Shown: in pieces, positions 34,584-43,347 of the stretch
Layout of the letters: the number at the start of each line of letters is the position of its first letter
Numbering within the stretch: position 1 is the first letter of the stretch
From: Dehalococcoidia bacterium
Lineage (GTDB): Bacteria > Chloroflexota > Dehalococcoidia > DSTF01 > JACRBR01
Direction: 5' to 3'
Assembly: GCA_021462855.1 (NCBI GenBank)
Contig: JAJTXQ010000014.1
Location: forward strand, 106,042-170,041
Length of the DNA stretch: 64,000 nucleotides
The notes under the pieces: generated by a model
Database searches by the model: none
Told to the model about the DNA's origin: nothing
The model's input: only the letters and a program-made list of their open reading frames with translations
Program-made: the position numbers and the translations under genes

Positions 34584-36062
34584 ATGACGACGTGGCCGCG
34601 CGCGGTCTGCATCGGCCTCGCTGTGCTCTGCGGGATTGCCGCCATGGCATGCGGCGACGAGGACCGCAAGCCCGATCCGGTCGCGCTCATCGTCGCGCTT
34701 ATCGAGCAGCCGCCGGAAGACCTGCCCGATGGCGTTTCGGTGAGCGAGGTGGCGAATGCGGCGCTTCCCTTCGGGCACGAAGTCGCGCAGGTCAGAATCA
34801 CCCTCACTGAGGACGACGTCACGCACGATGCGTGGATCTCGGTCTTTACTACCGAGGATGCGCCACGCACCGTGCTCGCCGACGAGGCCGAGGACTACGA
34901 CCTGGCGCTGCCCGAGGAGGGCGAGGCGAGCTGCGGCTGGTTCGATGACCTTGAAGGATCATCGTGCATCGGGCGGCAGGGGCTGACCTACATCAGCCTT
35001 GACTCATACTCCGAACGGGCCGACAGCGCGGACCCGGATGCGATTACCGAGGCCGCGGCCGAGTCCTTCGAGGCGATCGCCCGTCATATCGCCGCGCTCG
35101 AACGAAAGGCGACGAAGAAGATCACGCCGGTGACGGGAGCGGGTCTTGGCGCGCTGGTGACCAATGTCGCCCCGCCGGAGGCGCCCGATGGTACGGAGTT
35201 CGCCGAATCGGTCACGCCCGGCGGCGACGACCTGCTCGACGAGTTCGAGGGACATATCAGCATCGGCTGGAATGCCGGCACCGAATGGACGGTGTGGTAC
35301 AGCGTGTTCGAAAACAAGAGCCAGGCACGCTCGTATCTCAACCGCTACATCGACGACCGCGACGTGGACCACCCGGATGACAGCGATGCCGAATGTCTCC
35401 CCGGCATCGGCACCAAGGACCAGGACGACGTCTGGCGCTGCCTCGAGGTGGTCGAGGAATCGGTCGTGTTCTCGGAGCACGACGGCGACGGCGACGATCT
35501 CGACGACGGCACGGTCGAGTTGCTCAACGCAGCCACGGAGCACCTGCGGACGCTCCGTTCCGGTGTGTTGCCCGACTACGCGCTCGAAGAAGCGTCCGCC
35601 GAACGCACGCGGGAGCCCTCGAGGACGGGCACGCCCGCCGAGACCGACACGCCCGCCGCCACGCTAACCCCTGAACCGACGGCGCCGGCCGGGCCCTCGG
35701 TGATCAACGCCGGGCCGTGGACATTCGTCGTGACGGTGACGTCGAACAACTGTCCCGGCAACGACCCGGCCATCGGCTCGGAACTTTCCCTGGAGTACAA
35801 CTTCACCGAATTCGGCAACGACGGCATGATCGGCAACGGCGAGTTGATGCGCGTTGAACAGACGCTGCCCGGCGCCACGGACATCGGCACCGTCCCGCTC
35901 AGGCTCCCGACGTTCGAACTGGAGGCGCCGATCACCGCCGGCGAGTTCAGCGGCACCGGCCACCTGCGCCTCGGATTCACCGCGGTTGACTGGGCCGAGC
36001 TCGATTACGTGGAGGACTGGGGCTTCTGCACCATCGCGGCTGATACGTGGATCACGCCGTAG
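34584..36062 (+). CDS. Lipoprotein with an internally duplicated domain, function unknown
   Basis: 492 residues from the ATG at 34584, which follows GGGGGACG. The signal IGLAVLCGIAAMAC ends in a lipobox (AMAC), so it should be lipid-anchored outside the membrane. Two similar acidic domains follow, each with a WxSVF-type strand (DAWISVFTTEDAPRT; WTVWYSVFENKSQAR), a cysteine pair and a closing amphipathic helix (ARHIAALERK; ATEHLRTLRSG). A Thr/Pro-rich linker leads to a C-terminal beta-strand domain with another Cys pair (NNCPG, WGFCTI). I recognise no named family. It may be a sensing or structural surface protein. Confidence 0.6.
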   Translation: MTTWPRAVCIGLAVLCGIAAMACGDEDRKPDPVALIVALIEQPPEDLPDGVSVSEVANAALPFGHEVAQVRITLTEDDVTHDAWISVFTTEDAPRTVLADEAEDYDLALPEEGEASCGWFDDLEGSSCIGRQGLTYISLDSYSERADSADPDAITEAAAESFEAIARHIAALERKATKKITPVTGAGLGALVTNVAPPEAPDGTEFAESVTPGGDDLLDEFEGHISIGWNAGTEWTVWYSVFENKSQARSYLNRYIDDRDVDHPDDSDAECLPGIGTKDQDDVWRCLEVVEESVVFSEHDGDGDDLDDGTVELLNAATEHLRTLRSGVLPDYALEEASAERTREPSRTGTPAETDTPAATLTPEPTAPAGPSVINAGPWTFVVTVTSNNCPGNDPAIGSELSLEYNFTEFGNDGMIGNGELMRVEQTLPGATDIGTVPLRLPTFELEAPITAGEFSGTGHLRLGFTAVDWAELDYVEDWGFCTIAADTWITP

Positions 36063-36092
36063 CGAGCCCAATGCTCGATTGTGCGCCGGCAC

Positions 36093-36171
36093 GGCACGCC
36101 GGGGCGGCGCGCTGCGCGCGCTCCGGCGTGCCGCTCCGGCCGCCCACATCACGGTGTGGTGAACACCACAC
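36093..36171. terminator. Hairpins between convergent genes
   Basis: Two inverted repeats sit between the convergent lipoprotein (ends 36062) and the small gene (ends 36180): a 10-base stem GGCACGCCGG/CCGGCGTGCC (36093-36102 with 36123-36132) and GTGTGGT-GAAC-ACCACAC (36154-36171). Neither has a U run; both may act bidirectionally or not at all. Confidence 0.35.
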
Positions 36172-36179
36172 TTACACGA

Positions 36180-36467
36180 TCACGCACGGAACTCGGAGAT
36201 CGAGCCGTCGTGCCACTCGGGGTCGGCGTCGAGCAGCGCACGGAACTTCTGGTACTCCGCGTCCTGCGACGGGTCCGACGCGTTCGCCCGGTACGTCTTC
36301 TCATCCTCGAACACGGCGATGCCCCAGATGTCGCCGCCGCTGTCCTCCCTGAGCAGCATGGCGCTGATCATGCCCTTCGGCGTCCGTTCGTTGGACATCA
36401 TCACTTCCTCGACCTGCCGGGCCGAGACGCCGGCTTTGGGCTTCATCCTGAATACGCTTCCGTACAT
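36180..36467 (-). CDS. Small dimeric alpha+beta barrel-like protein
   Basis: 95 residues from an ATG preceded by GGGGAGG. The pattern of short strands and helices (MYGSVFRMKPKAGV, AMLLREDSGGDIWGIAVFEDEKTYRANA) fits an antibiotic-biosynthesis-monooxygenase-like (ABM) ferredoxin fold. Family members bind or oxidise small aromatics, but many are of unknown role. No catalytic residues could be identified. It is a single-gene unit. Confidence 0.55.
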   Translation of the reverse strand: MYGSVFRMKPKAGVSARQVEEVMMSNERTPKGMISAMLLREDSGGDIWGIAVFEDEKTYRANASDPSQDAEYQKFRALLDADPEWHDGSISEFRA

Positions 36468-36578
36468 GTTCCTCCCCTTTCGAAGAACGCTGACGGCGCG
36501 AGCGCGCCGCACGCACCGATTATCCGCCGTTCCACGGCCGAGATCGATGCGGGTATGGTGCGCCAGCGCCCGGGGATG

Positions 36579-37517
36579 TTACATCGCCCGAAGCAGGCGG
36601 ATGCGCTCCAGCACCGGCGGGTGCGTGCTGAACGCGTTGTTCAGCAGCGATTTGTGGTCGGCGAGCGGGTTGGAGAAGTAGAGGTGCGCCGTCGCCTTGT
36701 TCGCCGCCTCGAGCGGGTCGGGGTCGGCGGCGATCTTCTCCAGCGCGTCGGCAAGGGCGTCGGGGTTGCGGCAGAGCAGCGCTCCCGAGGCGTCGGCCAG
36801 ATACTCCCGTTGCCGTGAGATCGCAAGCTGGATCATCCGCGCGATGATGGGCGACAGGATCGCGAACAGGATCGCGACGATGGCGATGATCGCGACCGCG
36901 CCGCCGCCCCGGTCGCGGTTGCTGCTGCGGCGGCCGGCGCCCCACCAGGTCCAGCGCAGGAAGAGGTCAGCGAGCAGCGCGATGATCCCGACGAGCACCA
37001 CGGTGATCGTCATCAGCCGGATGTCGTAGTTGCCGATGTGCGACATCTCGTGCGCCATGACGCCTTCGAGCTCCGCCTTGTCGAGCTTGTTGAGCAGGCC
37101 GCGCGTCGCCGTCACGGCGGCGTGCTTCGGGTCGCGCCCGGTTGCGAACGCGTTCGGCGCGCCGTCCTCGATGACGTATACCTTCGGCATCGGAAGCCCG
37201 GAGCCGATCGACAGGTTCTCGACGACGCGGTACAGCTCGGGCTCCTGCTCCTTCGTCACCTCGTGCGCGCCACTGACGGCGAGGGCGACGTTCGCGCTCG
37301 CGTAGTAGCTGAACCCGGCGTACGCGCCCAAGCCCGCGAATGCGAACGGCGCGAACGCGATTGGCATCCCCATCGCGTAGCCGATCACCGTCACGAACAC
37401 GCCGGTGATGGCGACGAACAGGGCCATCATCAGCCACGTCGAGCGCTTGTTCGCGCCGATGCGGTCGTAGATCAGCACCGGCTCGCCGGGGCTACCGGTC
37501 ACGGGGTTAACCGCCAT
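36579..37517 (-). CDS. htpX: HtpX-like membrane metalloprotease (M48)
   Basis: 312 residues. Two hydrophobic helices in residues 28-75, then the zinc motif HEMSH at 156-160 and the third ligand Glu238 in RQREYLADASG. Two more helices lie around 166-185 and 208-228. This is the M48B layout of HtpX, which degrades misfolded membrane proteins with its active site facing the cytosol. It follows the lemA homologue by three bases and belongs to the same transcription unit, a pairing common in bacteria. Confidence 0.92.
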   Translation of the reverse strand: MAVNPVTGSPGEPVLIYDRIGANKRSTWLMMALFVAITGVFVTVIGYAMGMPIAFAPFAFAGLGAYAGFSYYASANVALAVSGAHEVTKEQEPELYRVVENLSIGSGLPMPKVYVIEDGAPNAFATGRDPKHAAVTATRGLLNKLDKAELEGVMAHEMSHIGNYDIRLMTITVVLVGIIALLADLFLRWTWWGAGRRSSNRDRGGGAVAIIAIVAILFAILSPIIARMIQLAISRQREYLADASGALLCRNPDALADALEKIAADPDPLEAANKATAHLYFSNPLADHKSLLNNAFSTHPPVLERIRLLRAM

Positions 37518-37520
37518 CGA

Positions 37521-38096
37521 CTACGCGCTCGGCGTCGAGAAGCTCACCCGCACGTCCTGGCGCGCCTCCTCCTCGGCCTCGAAGAACTCGGAGGCTTCGA
37601 AGTTGAACATGTTGGCGAAGATCACGCTTGGGAACGTCTCGAGCTTCGTGTTGTAGGACAGGACGTTCGTGTTGTAGAACTGCCGCGCGTACGCGATCTT
37701 GTCCTCGGTGTCGGCGAGCTCACGCTGGAGTTCCAGGAAGTTCTGGTTCGCCTTCAGGTCCGGGTACGCCTCGGCGACGGCGAACAGCGACCGCAGCGTC
37801 TGCGTCAGCATGTTGTTCGCCTCGGCCGCCTGCGCGGGCGTGCCCGCCTGCTGCAGCGCGGCGCGCGCCCGCGTCACGTTCTCCAGCACCTCGCGCTCGT
37901 GCGCGGCGTAGCCCTTCACCGTCTCGACGAGGTTCGGGATGAGCGACGCTCTGCGCTTCAATTGCACATCGATGCCGGACCACGCCTCGCGCACCCGCAG
38001 GCGCGAGCGCACGAGGCCGTTGTAGATTCCCACCACGACCAGCCCGAGCACCACGACGATCGCGACGATGACGATGACCGTAATGAGGACGCCCAT
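37521..38096 (-). CDS. lemA: LemA-family membrane protein
   Basis: 191 residues from an ATG that follows AAGGAGCC. A single N-terminal helix ([19 protein letters not shown]) is followed by [31 protein letters not shown], the defining block of LemA, and a helical rod with the end-of-family NxxF-type motif ([13 protein letters not shown]). LemA proteins are anchored in the membrane with an outside helical domain; function is unclear. The gene is directly upstream of the M48 protease. Confidence 0.92.
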   Translation of the reverse strand: MGVLITVIVIVAIVVVLGLVVVGIYNGLVRSRLRVREAWSGIDVQLKRRASLIPNLVETVKGYAAHEREVLENVTRARAALQQAGTPAQAAEANNMLTQTLRSLFAVAEAYPDLKANQNFLELQRELADTEDKIAYARQFYNTNVLSYNTKLETFPSVIFANMFNFEASEFFEAEEEARQDVRVSFSTPSA

Positions 38097-38308
38097 CTTG
38101 GCTCCTTCCACTCCTCCGCCGAGATCCTGCTTCCGAGTGTATCACGGTGATGAGCGCCCGCCCGCGCCTTCGACTGCCGTGCTGCTGCCCTGCTGCCCTG
38201 CGCCAGCTACAGACGTTGCGATCGGGTGACCAGGGCCGCCTGTGCGCGCCTGCCAGCGTGTCCGCGGGGGCCTAACCCGCGAGATCGCGGTACTCTGTGG
38301 CTTCAACG

Positions 38309-39400
38309 ATGCGTATGACCCGTCTGCTGCTGCCGCCGCTCATCGTGCTGTCTCTGCTCGCCGCCGCGTGCGATGACGACGGCTCGAAGGACGGCGCGCC
38401 TGCGCCATCCGTCACCACGCCGGCCGGCGCGCCACCGCAGATCCGCGAGGAAGATGGCCTCACCGTCGTCGAGATCGCGCAGAAGCTGGCGCCGTCGATC
38501 GTGCGCGTACAGACCGAGACCGCGACGCTCGACTTCCTCGGCCGCACCGTGCCGAGCCAGGGCGTCGGCACCGGCGTGATCATCGATGACGACGGCCATA
38601 TCGTCACAAACAACCACGTCGTCACGGTGGGCGACGGGTCGCGGCCGGCCGACCGCATCACCGTGACGCTCGCGAACCAGCGCACGGCGCGCGGGACGAT
38701 CGTCGGGCGCGACCAGGCGACGGACCTCGCCGTGATCAAGATCGACGCCGACGGCGTCACGGCGGCATCGTGGGGCGAGCCGGCCGAGCTGCAGGTCGGA
38801 CAGGGCGTCGTCGCGATCGGCTTCGCGCTCGGGCTGGAGGGGGATCCCAGCGTGACGCGCGGTGTGATCAGCGCGAAGAACCGCACCATCCAGGAGCAGC
38901 CCTACACTATCCCGGACGCTATCCAGACGGACGCCGGGATTAACCCGGGGAACTCCGGCGGACCGCTCGTCAACGCGCGCGGCGAGATCATCGGCATCAA
39001 CACGGCGATCGCGCGCGGCGCTCAGAACATCGGCTTCGCGATCTCCGTCGGGCTGGTGCGGCCGACCGTCGAAGCGCTGATCCGCGACGGCAAGGTGCAG
39101 CGCGCATACCTGGGCGTGGGCACGGTGGATGTCACCGACGCCGTCGCACGCGCCTTCAGCCTGCCGGTCGACTTCGGCGTCGCCGTGACGATGGTCGCCG
39201 AAGGTTCGCCCGCCGATGCCGCCGGACTCACTGTGAACGACGTCATCGTCAACATCGGCGGCGAAGACATCCGCAACAACGGCGAGTTCCTGGCAATCCT
39301 CGCGCGGCACAGGCCGGGCGATGACGTGACAATCGAGTACTACCGCGGCAACGAACGACGCAGCGCTCCTGCCGCGCTCGCCGAGCGCCCGGATGCCTGA
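38309..39400 (+). CDS. HtrA/DegP-like trypsin-fold protease with PDZ domain
   Basis: 363 residues from the ATG at 38309. The signal LLLPPLIVLSLLAAAC predicts a lipoprotein anchored at Cys21. The protease core has the triad His103 (TNNHVV), Asp139 (QATDLAVIKI) and Ser216 (INPGNSGGPL), the standard trypsin-fold HtrA motifs. A PDZ domain follows (RAYLGVGTVDV, GLTVNDVIVNIGGEDI). It degrades or refolds misfolded exported proteins outside the cell membrane. A promoter was not identified. Confidence 0.92.
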   Translation: MRMTRLLLPPLIVLSLLAAACDDDGSKDGAPAPSVTTPAGAPPQIREEDGLTVVEIAQKLAPSIVRVQTETATLDFLGRTVPSQGVGTGVIIDDDGHIVTNNHVVTVGDGSRPADRITVTLANQRTARGTIVGRDQATDLAVIKIDADGVTAASWGEPAELQVGQGVVAIGFALGLEGDPSVTRGVISAKNRTIQEQPYTIPDAIQTDAGINPGNSGGPLVNARGEIIGINTAIARGAQNIGFAISVGLVRPTVEALIRDGKVQRAYLGVGTVDVTDAVARAFSLPVDFGVAVTMVAEGSPADAAGLTVNDVIVNIGGEDIRNNGEFLAILARHRPGDDVTIEYYRGNERRSAPAALAERPDA

Positions 39401-39457
39401 CCGCCCCGCGCGCGAAGGACACCTGCGTACCGGCCAAGCTCCAAGGGAGGCGCATCG

Positions 39458-40387
39458 ATGATCAAGCGCGTGCTGCTGGCAATCGTGGGCTTCATCGGCG
39501 GAGTGCTGCTCCTTCGCCGCTTCGGGCTCAAAGAGACCATCGATTGGCGCGACGCCGGGAAACCCGGCCGCGTCATCGACATCGACGGGTACGGCGTGCA
39601 CATCGTCGAGCGGGGCGGCGGCCCGCGCACGATGCTGCTGATCCACGGATTCGGTGCGAGCACGTTCTCATGGCGTGAACTCATCCCGCACTTCGAGCGA
39701 GAGTTCCGCATCATCGCCGTCGACCTCAAGGGCTTCGGCTACAGCGAACGCGACCGAAACGCGACGCTCTCGTCCACCTGCCAGGTGGCGATGCTCAAGG
39801 CGCTGCTCGACCGGCTCGGTATCGAGCGCGCGGTGATCGCCGGGCACTCGATGGGCGGCGGCGCCGCCCAGCGGTTCGCCGCGACATACCCGGAGATGGT
39901 CGATGCGCTGATCCTCGCGGCGTCGGTGACGGGCGAGGAGCCCGTCGCAGGGCTGTCCGTGCCGCCGTGGCTCATCCGGCCGTTCGCACCGCTAATCGGC
40001 GCGCTCACCGCGGAGTGGCTGCTGCAGCTCTGCTACTACGACAAGTCGTACCTGACGCCCGAAGTGCGCGAGGGCTACATGCGCCCGCTGCGCATCCGCG
40101 GCTCGCTCGATGCGGTGCTGGCGATGATGAGCCAGACCGCCGGCGACCCGCCGATCGACGCGACGCGGATCAAGGCGCCCGTGCTGGTGCTGTGCGGTGC
40201 GCAAGATCGCGTGGTGCCGCTGAAGTCGGGCCGGCGCATCTGCGAGCGCGTGCCGCAGGCGCGGCTCGTCGTGGTGGACCGCGCCGCGCACAACTTCATC
40301 GAGGAGCGGCACGAGGAGTGCGCCGCCGCCATCGCCGAGTTCCTCGCCGAAGTCGCGCCCTGCAGCGAAGCGCCGGCAGGCGTGTAG
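39458..40387 (+). CDS. Alpha/beta-fold hydrolase, membrane-associated
   Basis: 309 residues. An N-terminal hydrophobic segment (RVLLAIVGFIGGVLLL) suggests a signal anchor. The fold has LIHGFGAS, the nucleophile Ser131 in GHSMGG, the acid Asp250 in GAQDRV and the base His278 in RAAHNF, a complete serine-hydrolase triad. Substrate class (ester, lactone or peroxide) cannot be assigned. It follows the HtrA-like gene on the same strand and starts 57 bases after it. Confidence 0.8.
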   Translation: MIKRVLLAIVGFIGGVLLLRRFGLKETIDWRDAGKPGRVIDIDGYGVHIVERGGGPRTMLLIHGFGASTFSWRELIPHFEREFRIIAVDLKGFGYSERDRNATLSSTCQVAMLKALLDRLGIERAVIAGHSMGGGAAQRFAATYPEMVDALILAASVTGEEPVAGLSVPPWLIRPFAPLIGALTAEWLLQLCYYDKSYLTPEVREGYMRPLRIRGSLDAVLAMMSQTAGDPPIDATRIKAPVLVLCGAQDRVVPLKSGRRICERVPQARLVVVDRAAHNFIEERHEECAAAIAEFLAEVAPCSEAPAGV

Positions 40388-40482
40388 CGGTCCCGGCTGG
40401 CGGGGACGCGCGCGCCGCCAGACCCAAATGAGGCCGTCACCCGGCGTTTCGGGAGGTCGACCTCCGAGGCAGGCGGTGTGCG

Positions 40483-41736
40483 CTACGCGCCCGCCAGCGC
40501 CATCAGGCCGCGTGCGAGCGTGCCGCGCCAGCACACGAAGTCGTGGCCCCCGGAAAACTCGTGGTAGGAGACGCTGTACCCCCGCGCCCGCAGGACATCG
40601 CGCAGGTGCCTGTTCACCGTGACCATGCTCGGCCCCGCGCCGAACGTCGGCCCGCGTTCCAGCAGCCCGACGTCGAGATAGAACTTCACGGGATGTCGCG
40701 GGCAATCCACGTACTGGCGCGTGAGCCACTCGTGCTCGGGATCCCCTTCGGGTCTCCACCAGTACGAGCCCGACTGCGACAGCACGTTGCCGAACACATC
40801 CGGCCGGGACAGCGTCATGAAGCTCGCGGCGAGGCCGCCCGCGCTCATCCCCGCAACGATCGTCCTCTCCGGGCTGGACGCCACATGAAAGCGACCCCGC
40901 ATCCACGGGACGAGCTCTTCCGCAATGAAGCGCGCGTACGCCGGGTTGCACAGCAGTTCAGCCAACCGGTCCTGGCCCTGGACAAACGCGACAACCAGCG
41001 GGCGAATGCGCGATTCCGAGAGCAGGTTGTCGAGGATCGCCGGCATGTCGATCGTCCGCGTGTATGCGTAGCCGTCGAACACGACCATCAGTCCGTACGG
41101 CTCGGCTTCCGCCGAGTACCCCGGGGGCGTGTACGTCCAGACGATGTGGGCGTTCCCCATGACGGCGCTGTCGAGCCGCTGCGATGTCACTTCGCCCCGG
41201 GGGATGTCCGGGCGAGCGGCGATCCACGGCTGCGGCGGCGCGTCGGCGAGCTCCAGCAGCGATGCCGGCGGGCGAGCCGTCCCGTCGGGAAGCGGCGGGA
41301 AGCGAAAGTCGAAGACGCCCGGGTTGAGCGCATCCGGCACCATGAAGGCGGTCCGCGCGTTCATCGCCGCCTGCCCTTCCTCGAGCGGAAGCTGGAGCCA
41401 ATCGACCGGCGCGTGGTTCGGGAGAAAGTTGTACACCGTACGAAGATCGCGGCGCAGGCGGTACGTCCGGTACCAGCTGTCTGTGCCCGGCAGTCGCGCC
41501 ATCTCGTCCTGCCCTGACTCGCCGAGCGACGACAGCACAAGCACGTGTTCGCATGGCCCCGATGACCTGTACAGGAGCGTCACCAGCGCGCTCGCCGGGT
41601 CATCCGGAATCGGTTCAACCAGCGGCGTACCGGATTCCTCGACGCGCCGCCAGAATGCATCGAGGGCGGCGCGGTCTCCAGCCGCTACCTGTTGTGCCAG
41701 TGCCGCGAGCTGCGGGCTTTCCGGCAGTCGTTGCAT
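40483..41736 (-). CDS. Enterochelin esterase-like (Fes/IroE-type) hydrolase
   Basis: 417 residues from an ATG that follows AGGAGAC. An N-terminal domain (residues 40-180, with LLYRSSGPCEHVLVLSSL) resembles the Fes immunoglobulin-like cap. The catalytic domain has GMSAGG with Ser298 and a C-terminal SGGHDF histidine (about residue 398). The family hydrolyses the ester backbone of siderophores such as enterobactin, but many relatives act on other esters. No siderophore genes are nearby. It ends the minus-strand group that starts with the serine hydrolase. Confidence 0.8.
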   Translation of the reverse strand: MQRLPESPQLAALAQQVAAGDRAALDAFWRRVEESGTPLVEPIPDDPASALVTLLYRSSGPCEHVLVLSSLGESGQDEMARLPGTDSWYRTYRLRRDLRTVYNFLPNHAPVDWLQLPLEEGQAAMNARTAFMVPDALNPGVFDFRFPPLPDGTARPPASLLELADAPPQPWIAARPDIPRGEVTSQRLDSAVMGNAHIVWTYTPPGYSAEAEPYGLMVVFDGYAYTRTIDMPAILDNLLSESRIRPLVVAFVQGQDRLAELLCNPAYARFIAEELVPWMRGRFHVASSPERTIVAGMSAGGLAASFMTLSRPDVFGNVLSQSGSYWWRPEGDPEHEWLTRQYVDCPRHPVKFYLDVGLLERGPTFGAGPSMVTVNRHLRDVLRARGYSVSYHEFSGGHDFVCWRGTLARGLMALAGA

Positions 41737-41815
41737 GTCAGCCGTCTCCTGGCTCCTGCGGATCACGCACGCGGCGGTGCGGCGAGCGCGCGGACTCCGA
41801 CGCTCGCCCGGCGCC

Positions 41816-43276
41816 TCATGCCCAGGGAGCGACCTGCTCCGTGCGCACCATTTCCACGAGCCGGTCGCATCGCAGCCCCGTGACGCGGCCGCCGCCGTCC
41901 CGAACGAGCACGAGCCGGCTCGGCTCCCAAGCATCATCCTCGATCACGAGGAGGCCATCGCCACCTCCAGTTGAGCGGATACGCGCACCGCGCTTCCACG
42001 GGCCGCGCCGCGCGTACAGCGTGAGCCCGCCATCCTCCTCCTTGATCTGCAACCGCCCCATCGCCGAGACGATGCGGAAGTTCGTGAGCATGCCGGGAAG
42101 CGCTTCATAGACGCCGGGCGCCACGGCGGCAACGTCGGCGGCCACTTCGCCACCGGGTGGCACGCGTGTCACCCCCAGCATGGCCGCCAGCAGCCGGCTG
42201 ACGACCTTGCCGACTTCATCGAACGCGCAGTTCGCATGGATGATCAGCGCGCGACGCACGTCGGGGACGACAAGCAGCATGCTCGACCAGCCGCCGACAA
42301 CGCCGCCGCCATGGCCGAATACCCGATGCCCGAATCGCTCGAAGCGCTGAAACGAATAGCCCCAGCTCTCCAGCCGGTCATCCGGGCACCACTGCGGCGC
42401 CACCATCGCGTCGAATGTCTCCGGGCGCACGATGCCGGCGCCGCGGTTCATAAGCGCCACCGCGTATCGTGCCATGTCCGGTACCGTCGACTGCACAGCG
42501 CCGGCAGCGCCGCCACCGCGGATGTACATGTACCGGCCGCGGATGTTGTGGCCGTCGACCGTGTCCTCGGGCTCGGACGTGGCGCCCATCCGGGCGGCCA
42601 GTTCCCGCGCATCCTCGTTCGGCGCGTGATGATAGCCGGTGGTCAGCGCCGGATGCGGAAGGTCAAGCAGGTCCGAGTCCTTCATTGCAAGCGGCTCGAA
42701 GACGCGGCGGTTGAGCACCGACCCGATCGGTGCCTTCTCGATCCGCGCGATGATCTCGCCGAGCAACGCGTAGCCGAGGTTCGCGTATGACCATTTGTCT
42801 CCCGGCGTGACTTCGAGCCGGATGCCTCGCGGAAAGAGGCCCAGCACGTCGTGGTCGGGTTCTTCGGACCACAGCGTCTTGCCGACATCGCGCACATCCT
42901 CGGGCACCGGCACCTCGCCGATGCCCGACGTGTGCGTCAGCAGGTGGCGCACACGGATCGCATCACCCTCGCCGTCGATGACGACTTCAGGGACGTAGTC
43001 AAAGAGGCGGTCTTCGAGCGACAGCCGCCCTTCATCGACGAGCGCCATCGCGCAGTGGCCGACCATCGTCTTCGTGATCGAGCCGATGCGCTGGCGAAGT
43101 TCGGGCGCCTGCCTCCGGCCGCTTTCGATGTCGGCAAAGCCGAATCCTTCAGCGCACGCAAGCTCATCGCCCGCGACGACGCCGACCGCCATGCCGGCGA
43201 CGTGGAACTCCTCCAGCGCGGTCGACGCGACGTCTCGCACGCGCGCCGTGTCTTCTGCCGTCCATCGCTGTCCCAT
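41816..43276 (-). CDS. Beta-lactamase-fold serine hydrolase (class C/PBP4*-like)
   Basis: 486 residues. The SxxK motif is GSITK with Ser66 and Lys69, and the second element is the Tyr-x-Asn motif WSYANLGYALLG. The C-terminal 130 residues form an additional beta-rich lipocalin-like region seen in family EstB/PBP4*-type proteins. No N-terminal signal peptide is clear. The family includes D-alanyl-D-alanine peptidases, esterases and D-amino acid amidases. It is the last gene of the operon starting at 45491 and may release D-amino acids from peptides, an inference from the neighbours. An ATG with GAGGCAAC upstream is the start. Confidence 0.8.
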   Translation of the reverse strand: MGQRWTAEDTARVRDVASTALEEFHVAGMAVGVVAGDELACAEGFGFADIESGRRQAPELRQRIGSITKTMVGHCAMALVDEGRLSLEDRLFDYVPEVVIDGEGDAIRVRHLLTHTSGIGEVPVPEDVRDVGKTLWSEEPDHDVLGLFPRGIRLEVTPGDKWSYANLGYALLGEIIARIEKAPIGSVLNRRVFEPLAMKDSDLLDLPHPALTTGYHHAPNEDARELAARMGATSEPEDTVDGHNIRGRYMYIRGGGAAGAVQSTVPDMARYAVALMNRGAGIVRPETFDAMVAPQWCPDDRLESWGYSFQRFERFGHRVFGHGGGVVGGWSSMLLVVPDVRRALIIHANCAFDEVGKVVSRLLAAMLGVTRVPPGGEVAADVAAVAPGVYEALPGMLTNFRIVSAMGRLQIKEEDGGLTLYARRGPWKRGARIRSTGGGDGLLVIEDDAWEPSRLVLVRDGGGRVTGLRCDRLVEMVRTEQVAPWA

Positions 43277-43347
43277 GTTGCCTCACAATCGTCCTGCCAC
43301 GCCCGGCCGGCCGGGAAGGGCGCACTCCCGCGTTCACGCGCTCCCGG

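Noticed and set aside
38097-38308. Short CTGCTGCC repeats in the gap before the HtrA-like gene
   Set aside because: Only two copies and no hairpin or array structure.
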